Of a stretch of 64,000 bases of DNA, positions 54,578 through 61,947 are shown piece after piece. The stretch is from Halorarius halobius (GTDB lineage: Archaea > Halobacteriota > Halobacteria > Halobacteriales > Haloarculaceae). The notes beneath the pieces are model-generated. The model was given only the letters and a program-made list of their open reading frames with translations, made no database searches and had not been told where the DNA came from. The stretch lies in the NCBI RefSeq assembly GCF_024298865.1, contig NZ_CP101161.1, positions 3,431,227-3,495,226 of the forward strand. The letters run 5' to 3'. The translations under genes and the position numbers were made by a program. Every line of letters starts with the position of its first letter. Position 1 is the first letter of the stretch.

Positions 54578-55182
54578 GGGCCCAGACGACACTCGACTTC
54601 GCCATCGGCGTGAGTATCTTCCTCATCGTCGTGGTGTACGTGCTGTCGTTCGTCCCCGGGCTGTTCGCTCCGTTCGACCGGGCACAGGAGGCCGAGACGG
54701 TAGCCGCCGACCGGGTCGCATCGAACCTGGTTCAGGGACAACTGGCCACCCCCGCGGAGCCGTACCAACTGCACCGCGACTGTACGCTCGCGTTCTTCGA
54801 CCCGGACCCCGACAACACCAACGACGACGGCAGTTACTCGCTGGGGAACGACTGCCTGTTCGAGGACATCGACCTGAACCCACGTGTCGCCATCGACGAC
54901 ACACGGAACATCAACGTCAGTATGGAGGCCGAACTGCCCGGAGAGGACCTGGACGGGAGTCCGGACGACGAGGTGGAACTGCTCTGTTTCGACGCGAACT
55001 CCGACCGAATCGTCGAGAGCGGGCCCAACGACCAGGGCGAGTGCGACATCGTCGACGGCGACGACGACTTCCTGCTGGCGACGGGGCCGCAGTTACCGGG
55101 CGACTCACGCGGCGTCGCCACCGCCCGGCGCATCGTCAGATTTCGTAACCAAACCGTCACCGTCGTGGTGCGGATGTGGTAA
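54574..55182 (+). CDS. Pilin-like protein (DUF7287-like)
   Basis: A 202-residue protein beginning MRAQTTLDFAIGVSIFLIVV, a short polar leader followed by a hydrophobic helix with the F-x-I-G features of prepilin-like N termini. The rest is an acidic exported domain ending RIVRFRNQTVTVVVRMW. The DUF number is from memory. Its ATG overlaps the PilC-like stop (ATGA). It is probably a minor pilin or an assembly factor for the filament made by the upstream machine. Confidence 0.75.
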   Translation: MRAQTTLDFAIGVSIFLIVVVYVLSFVPGLFAPFDRAQEAETVAADRVASNLVQGQLATPAEPYQLHRDCTLAFFDPDPDNTNDDGSYSLGNDCLFEDIDLNPRVAIDDTRNINVSMEAELPGEDLDGSPDDEVELLCFDANSDRIVESGPNDQGECDIVDGDDDFLLATGPQLPGDSRGVATARRIVRFRNQTVTVVVRMW

Positions 55183-55183
55183 C

Positions 55184-55780
55184 ATGCGTGGGCAAGCGTT
55201 CACCCTCGAGGGAATCATCGCCGCCGGGCTGGTCATCGCCAGCGTCGTGTTCGCGCTACAGGTCACGGCGGTGACGCCCCTGTCCGCGAGCACGGCGAGC
55301 CAGCACATCGAGAACCAACAGCGCGCCTCGACCATCGGCCTGCTCGCGTCCGCCGAGGAGGAGGGTGCACTCCGTCAGGCGGTGCTCTACTACAACGAGA
55401 CCAGCGGCCAGTTCCACGACAGCGGCGAGACGGGGTTTTACACCGACACCAGCAACGTGACGTTGACACGGCTGGGTCGGATGCTGGAGACGCATTTCGG
55501 GGCCGCGGGCGTCGCGTTCAACGTCAACTTCAACTACTACAGCGAGGGAGGGTTGAGTCGGACGGCCCGATTCATCTACCAGGGGGTACCGAGCGACAAC
55601 GCCGTCTCCGCGTCGAAGACGGTGACGTTGTACGAGGGCGACCATCTCGTGGAAGCCAACGAGACGACCGACCCCTCAACGACGGTAAGCTCAGGGGACA
55701 TCTACATCACGAAGGCCACGGGGAGCAACGCTGGACTGTACAACATCGTCGAAGTGGAGGTGGTCGTATGGCGGATGTGA
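55184..55780 (+). CDS. Pilin-like protein (DUF7288-like)
   Basis: A 198-residue protein beginning MRGQAFTLEGIIAAGLVIAS, with the F-T-L-E-G pattern close to the classical prepilin motif G-F-T-L-I-E and a hydrophobic helix. The ectodomain includes HIENQQRASTIGLLASAEEE and ends NIVEVEVVVWRM. It starts one base after the upstream stop and overlaps the next gene by 13 bp. Minor pilin is the most likely role; the family number is from memory. Confidence 0.75.
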   Translation: MRGQAFTLEGIIAAGLVIASVVFALQVTAVTPLSASTASQHIENQQRASTIGLLASAEEEGALRQAVLYYNETSGQFHDSGETGFYTDTSNVTLTRLGRMLETHFGAAGVAFNVNFNYYSEGGLSRTARFIYQGVPSDNAVSASKTVTLYEGDHLVEANETTDPSTTVSSGDIYITKATGSNAGLYNIVEVEVVVWRM

Positions 55781-57135
55781 GCCGCGACCGCGCCCAGTTG
55801 CTCATCGTCGGTGGCCTGGCGCTCGCAGTGACGCTCGTGGCACTGGCCATCATCCTCAACTCCGCGATCTACACCGGCAACCTCGCCACCCGCGAGAGCA
55901 ACCACGACACGCGCGCGGTCGTCGAGCACGAAGCGACGGTGAACCAGTCGCTCGGGCGGGCCATCCGCTTTTCCAACACCGAAAACCCCGCGGCCCCGGA
56001 GAAGAACTTCAGCGAGGAGGTGGTCGTCATCAACGACCGACTGCGCGAACAGACCCGCAACGGGGTCATCACCCACGTCTCCGCATCCGTGACCGACAAG
56101 GGGACCCGGATGGCCCAGCTCGACGACACCCGCGGATTCTCGGCCGGCGGCGGCACGGGCGAGACGGACTGGACTCTCGTCGATGACCTCGAGTCGACCC
56201 GGACCTACCGGATGCGACTCGACAAGACGACGCTGTTCGACGCCGACAGCCTGTTCGACACCCGTAGCACCATCACGAGCACCGCCTTCACCGTGGTAGT
56301 CACCGACTCCGGCGGCGACACCTGGGAGGTCTACATCTACCAGAGCAGTGTCACCGGAAACGCCTATCTGATGACCAACGACCCGGACGACTCGTTTCTG
56401 GGGGCCGACACGCTGTTGACAGTGCTCGACGGGAGTTGTGCGGCCGCCGGGCCGGAGGTCGTCGTCGACTTCAAGACGGGCACGTTTGGCCCGGCGCCTG
56501 ACGTGCGGTTCCCGCACGGCGTCGCCCCGATGGCGACGACGCCGAACACCAGATGTTCGGAGCTGTCGTGGTACGACCCCAGCGAGAGCTACGATGTCCG
56601 TTATGAGAACACCGAGGACGGCGGCGGCGTCCCGACCGTCCAGGGGAAATGGGAACTCGTCGTCTCGAAGGACTACGGTGGGCTCGATACCTCCCAGTTT
56701 TACGACCCCGGGGACGGCCACCCGTTCGCCCACGCCGCCATCACCGAGGTCCAGACGACGATGTCGTTCCGGACGCCCGAGGTGACGTACCGGACGCAGT
56801 GGACCGCGCTCTCCCGTCAAGAGCGCATATTCAGGGGAGTTGCGCCGGACATCGAGGCGTTCACCGTCACCGAGGAGGACAGCGCCGACTTCGACGCAGA
56901 CTGGGAAGTGAGCGACGACGACGACGACCTCAGGAAGGTGACGGTGACGCTGTACGACCTCACGGACGGCGAGCAAGACGACCAGGCGACGTACACCGTG
57001 ACCGGCGAGTCCGCCAGCGGGACGGCCGACCTCAACAGCGACGAGGGGTCCGACGGTAACGAGTACGAGATTCGTATCCGCGTACGTGACTCACAGGGTC
57101 ACGTCACGTTCGACGAGGAGGAACGGACCACATGA
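55768..57135 (+). CDS. Pilin-operon membrane protein (DUF7261-like)
   Basis: A 455-residue protein with one N-terminal membrane helix (RDRAQLLIVGGLALAVTLVA, then LAIILNSAIYT) and a large outside domain of about 410 residues. The R-x-Q-L-L-I-V pattern at the helix start recurs in haloarchaeal pilus operons. The ectodomain includes two Cys (SCAAAGPEVV and TRCSELSWYD) that may form a disulfide and ends in a beta-rich acidic stretch (KVTVTLYDLTDGEQDDQ). It overlaps both neighbours. A tip or adhesion role is speculative. Confidence 0.72.
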   Translation: MADVSRDRAQLLIVGGLALAVTLVALAIILNSAIYTGNLATRESNHDTRAVVEHEATVNQSLGRAIRFSNTENPAAPEKNFSEEVVVINDRLREQTRNGVITHVSASVTDKGTRMAQLDDTRGFSAGGGTGETDWTLVDDLESTRTYRMRLDKTTLFDADSLFDTRSTITSTAFTVVVTDSGGDTWEVYIYQSSVTGNAYLMTNDPDDSFLGADTLLTVLDGSCAAAGPEVVVDFKTGTFGPAPDVRFPHGVAPMATTPNTRCSELSWYDPSESYDVRYENTEDGGGVPTVQGKWELVVSKDYGGLDTSQFYDPGDGHPFAHAAITEVQTTMSFRTPEVTYRTQWTALSRQERIFRGVAPDIEAFTVTEEDSADFDADWEVSDDDDDLRKVTVTLYDLTDGEQDDQATYTVTGESASGTADLNSDEGSDGNEYEIRIRVRDSQGHVTFDEEERTT

Positions 57136-57587
57136 CCTCCGACAGGGGCGTCTCGACCGTCGTCGGCTACGTCGTGACGCTCGGGGTCACGTCGCTACTC
57201 GTGACCGGGCTTCTCATCGCGGCGGGTGGCTACGTGCAGGACCAGCGGGAGGCGACCGTCCGGGAGGAGCTGAAAGTCATCGGTCAGCGTCTCTCGGGGG
57301 ACGTGAGCGCCGCCGACCGCATCGGCCACGTCGGCGCGCCGAGCGACGTGCGCGTCCGACGGACGCTCCCCACCGAGACGGCCGGCACGACGTACAGCAT
57401 CCGGCTCACCGACAGCGGGGGGGCAGCACGGCTTGTCCTGTCAGCCGACAGCCCATCGGTGGAGGTGACAGTCCCGGTCGCGCTCTCGGAAGACACCGTC
57501 GTCGCCGACTCCGGCGCCGGGGCGGGTGACATCGTCGTCAGCTTCGACCCCGGCAGTCCCAACGAGGTGACCATCGCGAATGGGTGA
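57132..57587 (+). CDS. Pilin-like protein (DUF7266-like)
   Basis: A 151-residue protein beginning MTSDRGVSTVVGYVVTLGVT, closely resembling haloarchaeal pilin N termini with the R-G-V-S signal region followed by a hydrophobic helix. The ectodomain is small and beta-rich (VRVRRTLPTETAGTTYSIRL). Prepilin peptidase PibD would be expected to cut just before VSTVVG. It overlaps the preceding gene by four bases and the following by eight. The family number is from memory. Confidence 0.78.
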   Translation: MTSDRGVSTVVGYVVTLGVTSLLVTGLLIAAGGYVQDQREATVREELKVIGQRLSGDVSAADRIGHVGAPSDVRVRRTLPTETAGTTYSIRLTDSGGAARLVLSADSPSVEVTVPVALSEDTVVADSGAGAGDIVVSFDPGSPNEVTIANG

Positions 57588-58371
57588 CCGCGGCATAAGC
57601 GACGTCATCGGGTTCGTGCTGGTGTTCGGGCTCGTGCTGTCGACCGTCTCGGTCGTCTACGTGTTCGGCATCGGCGGCCTGCAGGACACCCGCGACCTCG
57701 AACGGGTGAACAACGCCGAACGGGCGTTCGACGTACTGGCGAACAACCTCGCCGATCTCTACGAACGGGACGCGCCGAGCCGAGCGACCGAGGTGAAGCT
57801 TGCGGACGCCGACCTCGGGTTCGGCACACCGACGGTCGTGAACGTCAGCGTGACGAACGGGGGGACGACCAACTACACCCGCAAGGAGATAGACCCACTC
57901 GTCTACACGGCCGACACCGCGACGCTAGAGTACGTCAACGGTGCGGTCATCCGGATGGACCGCGACAGCGGAACGACGCTACGGCGACCGAGGACGCAGT
58001 TCATCATGCAGGCCGGCGACCGGGTCGCGCTGTTCCCTATCATCGAGACGCGTGCCGGCGATGGACCCCAGCGAATCGGCGGCAGCACCACGACGCTCAT
58101 CCGGGCGCAGACGGTCACGTCCGACGTGTTGCTGGCGAAAAACGACAGCGTCGCGGGCGCGGCGAACCTCGACGTGACGCTGAACGTCACGGCCTCCGAC
58201 ACCACGGAGGCGGCCGTCTGGGCGGCATATCTGGAGGGCGACATCCCCGACTCCTGGGACACCGACGGGGACGGTGACGTCTGTGCACGCACCGGCACGA
58301 AAGTGACCTGCACGCTCACGGTCGATCAACTGTACGTCCCGCGGACGGGCATCACGGTGCGACTGGCGTAG
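57580..58371 (+). CDS. Pilin-like protein (DUF7289-like), end of pil operon
   Basis: A 263-residue protein beginning MGDRGISDVIGFVLVFGLVL, again with the R-G-I-S processing region and hydrophobic helix of pilins. The soluble part includes NNAERAFDVLANNLADLYER and ends VTCTLTVDQLYVPRTGITVR, with a Cys pair (DVCARTGTKVTC) that may bridge. It is the last gene of the operon. Its stop directly abuts that of a convergent gene encoding a second pilin-like protein. Confidence 0.75.
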   Translation: MGDRGISDVIGFVLVFGLVLSTVSVVYVFGIGGLQDTRDLERVNNAERAFDVLANNLADLYERDAPSRATEVKLADADLGFGTPTVVNVSVTNGGTTNYTRKEIDPLVYTADTATLEYVNGAVIRMDRDSGTTLRRPRTQFIMQAGDRVALFPIIETRAGDGPQRIGGSTTTLIRAQTVTSDVLLAKNDSVAGAANLDVTLNVTASDTTEAAVWAAYLEGDIPDSWDTDGDGDVCARTGTKVTCTLTVDQLYVPRTGITVRLA

Positions 58372-59817
58372 CTACCGGAACTCGACCGTGACCTCGTTCT
58401 CGGTGACGTGCATGTAGGTGACGTACTGGCCCGAGCCGCCGTAGCGGATGTTGCCCGACGAGAGTCCCTCGCTGACGCTCCCGCCGTTGCCGTTCTTGTC
58501 GTACACCTCCAGGTCCACTTCGTTCCCGAAGTTGGCGATGTAGTGGCGCACGAGGAAGTCCATCTTCTCGGAGGTGGGGTGGCCGCTCCCGTACTGGTTC
58601 GCGCCGTGGCCCGGGTGGGAGGCGATGGTCACGGGGTCGAGGAAAGCGCCGTTCGCCTTCGCCGGCGTCGTCGACAACAGGGCGTTGTTTCCGATGGACT
58701 GGTAGCTCATCGACTGAGAGGCGTTCGTGAGGTTGGCGACCAGCCGGACCTCGTTGTCGGCGTTACACTGTCCGCGGAACGCGTCCTCCTTCACCCACGA
58801 CTGGTAACTGCTCCCGCCGTCGTCGGTGTAGTAAATCATCATGTCGGCCGTGAGGTCGTCGCAGTTCCCACCGTCACCCTGACGAAGGTGGATCTCGAGC
58901 CGTTTCTGACCGTTGCCCGACTCCGCGTACAGCGACCACTGGAGGTTGTTGAAGTTCGCGCTGTCTCCCTGGGTGGGCCGGAGCGTAATGTTGAACTCGT
59001 CAATCGCATGGCCGCTACTCAACCCCCGAAGTTCGACCGCACCGCCCTCTCCGGGCATATCGAAGCTCCCGGGACCGATGCCAAGCGAGACGAGTTTCAC
59101 CCGGACCGTCTCGTTGGAGTCGTACGTGGTCACGCGACCCGCGGTCCGCTCACGGAAGTACGAGGCCCACGCCTCGTAGTACCGACTCTCTATCTTCACC
59201 TGGATGTTCCCGTTCGTCTGGGGGTTCTGGTAGGTGTGTGGCGAGGTGACCGAGGGGTCGGGAAACACCACGTTCGTCGGCGCCGACTGGCGGACGACTG
59301 CCGACGAACTCCCGGAGATGCCGCCGCTACCGGTGACCCGGACCATCGGGAACGTGAGCGTCGCACCCCGGTAGTGGAACTCGGGCGGGGAGACAATGCG
59401 GCCGGTGCCGTCGCCGTACGACGACCATACGCCGCCGCCCTGATACGCGACCGACCGGCCGTCCTGCTCGTAGACGACTGCACCGAGGTCGTTCTCGTAG
59501 ATGACGTGGTCGCTCGTCCCCGAGTAGTTGTAGTGTTTTATCGTCACGTAGCCGGCGTCCGGGTCGATACGGTAGGTCCCTTCGGCCCCGCCGAGCGCGA
59601 CCGTCTGGGTGTCCGTGCGGCCGAGCGCGACCTGCGAAGCAGTGGAGTCGAACTGTGTGAGCGCCTGCTGGGCCTGGTCGAACTCCGCAGTCTGTTGGGT
59701 GTCGGTGAGCGCCGCGCCACCCAGCACCGCGGCCGCAACCGCACCGATCATCGTGATACCGAGGACGAGCGCGAACCCGAGCGGCCCGGACTGACCACGG
59801 ACGCCGACACGTACCAT
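58372..59817 (-). CDS. Large pilin-like surface protein opposite the pil operon
   Basis: A 481-residue protein with an N terminus MVRVGVRGQSGPLGFALVLG, then ITMIGAVAAAVLGG, a pilin-like processing region (R-G-Q-S-G-P-L-G-F) and hydrophobic helix, followed by a helical segment (QQTAEFDQAQQALTQF) and a long beta-rich ectodomain. The ectodomain contains GGNCDDLTADMMIYYTDDGG and FRGQCNADNE, suggesting a disulfide. The family is probably DUF7289-like. The ATG at 59815-59817 begins the signal. An AT-rich promoter region with operator-like repeats lies 120-250 bp upstream. Confidence 0.75.
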   Translation of the reverse strand: MVRVGVRGQSGPLGFALVLGITMIGAVAAAVLGGAALTDTQQTAEFDQAQQALTQFDSTASQVALGRTDTQTVALGGAEGTYRIDPDAGYVTIKHYNYSGTSDHVIYENDLGAVVYEQDGRSVAYQGGGVWSSYGDGTGRIVSPPEFHYRGATLTFPMVRVTGSGGISGSSSAVVRQSAPTNVVFPDPSVTSPHTYQNPQTNGNIQVKIESRYYEAWASYFRERTAGRVTTYDSNETVRVKLVSLGIGPGSFDMPGEGGAVELRGLSSGHAIDEFNITLRPTQGDSANFNNLQWSLYAESGNGQKRLEIHLRQGDGGNCDDLTADMMIYYTDDGGSSYQSWVKEDAFRGQCNADNEVRLVANLTNASQSMSYQSIGNNALLSTTPAKANGAFLDPVTIASHPGHGANQYGSGHPTSEKMDFLVRHYIANFGNEVDLEVYDKNGNGGSVSEGLSSGNIRYGGSGQYVTYMHVTENEVTVEFR

Positions 59818-59929
59818 TCGATTACCGAACGGCATCCACGCGCATAAACGTCGTGGCCGTTTCGCCATCCGTCTGTCGACCGCCAGCCGCCACGACGAGT
59901 GCCGCGCGCACCAGCGACCCCGCGTGTCG

Positions 59930-60075
59930 CAACTGCACCCGATAAACAATCAATTCTTTCGCGTTTATCGTGGCTATATATGCCTATTCAGGCACTAAAT
60001 AGAGCATATTTACTTATTTGTCCAGAATATAAATGTTATAATGACTCCAAACAGGTTATTAATAACCGTTAAGTA
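59930..60075. promoter_or_regulatory. AT-rich promoter island with three inverted repeats
   Basis: The base composition drops sharply to mostly A/T. It holds CGATAAAC/GTTTATCG (59940-59947 and 59963-59970), TGCCTATTCAGGCA (59981-59994), TATA-like CTATATAT (59974-59981), and the perfect palindrome GGTTATTAATAACC (60054-60067) directly before GTTAAGTA (60068-60075), which is about 27 bp ahead of the ATG at 60102. It probably contains divergent promoters for the pilin-like gene on the left and the small gene on the right. Confidence 0.6.
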
Positions 60076-60101
60076 GAGCCGGGATGCTACGGTGTACCAC
60101 G

Positions 60102-60209
60102 ATGGCAGCCAAACAGCGACAGACGCTGAAGGACGTCAGTCACACACCCCCGACGGGCGAACCGGTCTCGGCCGTCTGGGAGCGCGGCAAGAAACGCGAC
60201 GACGACTGA
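60102..60209 (+). CDS. Tiny basic protein (35 aa)
   Basis: A 35-residue protein, MAAKQRQTLKDVSHTPPTGE then PVSAVWERGKKRDDD. It has a mixed charge pattern, unusual among the acidic proteins here. The TATA-like GTTAAGTA about 27 bp upstream predicts a leaderless transcript starting at or near the ATG, which supports the call despite the length. I know no family. It might be a regulator, a nucleic-acid binder or an unstructured peptide. Confidence 0.55.
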   Translation: MAAKQRQTLKDVSHTPPTGEPVSAVWERGKKRDDD

Positions 60210-60250
60210 TACGCCGGCTTTCTCGACGTCCACCGACCGGATAGCGACCG

Positions 60251-60472
60251 CTACGTCTCGGGGTCGCGAGTCTCCACCCGGTCGATGCCGAAGAACGTGT
60301 CGTCCTCGTCGTCCATCCGTCCGCCCATCGCGTACGCAACGACGCCACCGAGGGCACCGAGCGCGAGCCCCGCCTTGAGCCCGGTCGACCGGTCCTTCAG
60401 TACCGACCCCGCGAAGTAGCCGACCGCGAAGTTCAGGAGGGCGTTAAACACCGTGTTGGTGGTTCGGTCCAT
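60251..60472 (-). CDS. Small glycine-rich membrane protein
   Basis: A 73-residue protein (MDRTTNTVFNALLNFAVGYF start) with a Gly/Ala-rich membrane segment (GLALGALGGVVAYAMGG) that resembles YtxH-like or glycine-zipper helices, and an acidic tail (DRVETRDPET). It is followed by the convergent end of the tiny basic gene 42 bp away. Function is unknown. Confidence 0.62.
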   Translation of the reverse strand: MDRTTNTVFNALLNFAVGYFAGSVLKDRSTGLKAGLALGALGGVVAYAMGGRMDDEDDTFFGIDRVETRDPET

Positions 60473-60528
60473 ATCCGGGATTCCACGTTGTCAGGTAACA
60501 ATCTTCTGCCGGACCGGACACCGATTCG

Positions 60529-60951
60529 TCACCCGACCATCGAGAGCACGGGATGGACCACGGCGTACCAGACGGCGTCGCCAGGCGTCAGCCAGCCGAA
60601 CGCGTGGGCGACCGCGTCGTCGACCATCACGTAGCCGCCGACGGCGGCCCACAGGCGAGGGCCGGGCCTGTACCCCCGAGCCCACCCGTAGCCACGCCAG
60701 AACGGGCCGGCGACGGGCGCCGCGGCGGCCAGCCCCGCAGATACCACCGTCACGGCGGCACCGACCCGGTGGTAGTACGGCCACAGGAACACGAACGCGT
60801 ACACCGCCACCACGACGCCCGCCGCCGTGACCAGCGGCTCGCGGTCCCGCTCGTCGTCCCACACCACCGCCACCGCCAGCAGGGCCACGAGCGCCCCGGC
60901 GTAGATGTGGTGCGGGAGCCTGACGTTGGTGAGCGGATGGTGTGGAAACAT
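60529..60951 (-). CDS. Four-helix membrane protein of unknown function
   Basis: A 140-residue membrane protein starting MFPHHPLTNVRLPHHIYAGA, with about four helices (ALVALLAVAVVW; GVVVAVYAFVFLWPYY; AAVTVVSAGLAAAAPVAG; AVWYAVVHPVLS). Several His residues near the start (HH at 4-5 and 14-15) and HRVGAAV might bind metal. No family is recognised. It ends 56 bp upstream of the start of the small glycine-rich gene on the same strand. Confidence 0.6.
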   Translation of the reverse strand: MFPHHPLTNVRLPHHIYAGALVALLAVAVVWDDERDREPLVTAAGVVVAVYAFVFLWPYYHRVGAAVTVVSAGLAAAAPVAGPFWRGYGWARGYRPGPRLWAAVGGYVMVDDAVAHAFGWLTPGDAVWYAVVHPVLSMVG

Positions 60952-61149
60952 CGGTCGACCGCTGGAGGGAAACAGCGGCCCGTCCCGGTCGTCGGTAGGG
61001 CGACCCCATCGTTAGCCGGTCGCTACTCGCGGGTACCGACCGGCTGTCGAACGGGACGATGATGGATGGTAACCGTAGCGACCTGCCACGCAAGCGACAC
61101 CAGGCGGAGCCGACAGCACCGCGAGGGCCGGCGACGCGAGGGAAGAAAG

Positions 61150-61221
61150 TGGACTCGCCGGGATTTGAACCCGGGGCCTTCCCCGTGCCAGGGGGATGAT
61201 CTACCACTGATCTACGAGCCC
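61150..61221 (-). tRNA. tRNA-Ala (GGC anticodon)
   Basis: A 72-nt cloverleaf: acceptor GGGCTCG with CGAGTCC and an A discriminator, D arm AGATCAGTGGTAGATC, anticodon stem TCCCC/GGGGA with loop CTGGCAC (anticodon GGC, reading GCC), and T arm CCGGG/CCCGG with TTCAAAT. The G3-U70 wobble pair, the identity element recognised by alanyl-tRNA synthetase, is present. CCA is not encoded and there is no intron. Confidence 0.95.
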
Positions 61222-61482
61222 TCGATGCACCCGTTCGTATCCCGGTCGAGGCCATAAACCCATCGAAGCGACGGCCGCGTGCGGGTGGGTTACACGCCGG
61301 AACGGCGAGTAGCAACCCCTAAGTGTGCGAACGACCGTTTCCCTATGGGAACCGCACGACCGCAAATCTGACATCGCCGTCCGCTTGGGCGGCTCGGGAT
61401 TGCGGTAGTGTATCGCCGCTGTCACCAGCGGCACGCGGCCTGACGGCCGACCGCGAGCGGTCCGTGCAGTTCCAACCCAACT
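61222..61482 (+). promoter_or_regulatory. Leader region of the S15 operon with hairpins
   Basis: The 260 bp between tRNA-Ala and S15 contain no gene. A nested hairpin GGGTT-ACA-CGCCG-GAA-CGGCG-AGTAGC-AACCC (61287-61318) precedes a TATA-like CTAAGTG (61319-61325). A perfect 7-bp stem GCCGCTG-TCAC-CAGCGGC (61415-61432) lies 50 bp before the S15 ATG. A leader of about 130 nt is implied, long for haloarchaea, so translational control is possible. Confidence 0.45.
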
Positions 61483-61947
61483 ATGGCACGAATGCACACA
61501 CGCCGTCGCGGCTCGTCCGGTTCCGACCGGCCCGCGACCGACGAACCCCCGGAGTGGAGCGACGTGGACAGCGAGGCCATCGAGGAGCGCGTCGTCGAAC
61601 TCGCGGAGCAGGGGCACGACCCCTCCCAGATAGGGATGAAGCTCCGCGACGAGGGTGTCCAGGGGACGCCCGTTCCCGACGTGAATGCGGCGACCGGCAA
61701 GAAGGTCACCGAGATACTCGAGGAGAACGACGCCGACCCCGAGGTGCCCGAGGACCTCTACAACCTCCTCGAGCGCGCCGTCCGCCTCCGCGAGCACGTC
61801 GACGACAACCCGACCGACCACCAGAACAAGCGGGCGCTCCAGAACACGGAGTCGAAGATTCGTCGGCTCGCCGACTACTACCGCGGCGACGAACTCGACG
61901 AGTCGTTCGCGTACTCGTACGAACGCGCGGTCGAACTCACCGAGTAG
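61483..61947 (+). CDS. rps15: Small ribosomal subunit protein S15
   Basis: A 154-residue 30S protein binding the central domain of 16S rRNA. The archaeal N-terminal extension (MARMHTRRRGSSGSDRPATD then EPPEWSDVDSEAIEERVVEL) precedes the conserved helical S15 core from about residue 85 (VRLREHVDDNPTDHQNKRAL, then QNTESKIRRLADYYR). The extension and length match archaeal S15 (eukaryotic uS15 type). It begins an operon with the RecJ-like, Pcc1 and S3Ae genes, the first of which starts at the next base. Confidence 0.96.
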   Translation: MARMHTRRRGSSGSDRPATDEPPEWSDVDSEAIEERVVELAEQGHDPSQIGMKLRDEGVQGTPVPDVNAATGKKVTEILEENDADPEVPEDLYNLLERAVRLREHVDDNPTDHQNKRALQNTESKIRRLADYYRGDELDESFAYSYERAVELTE

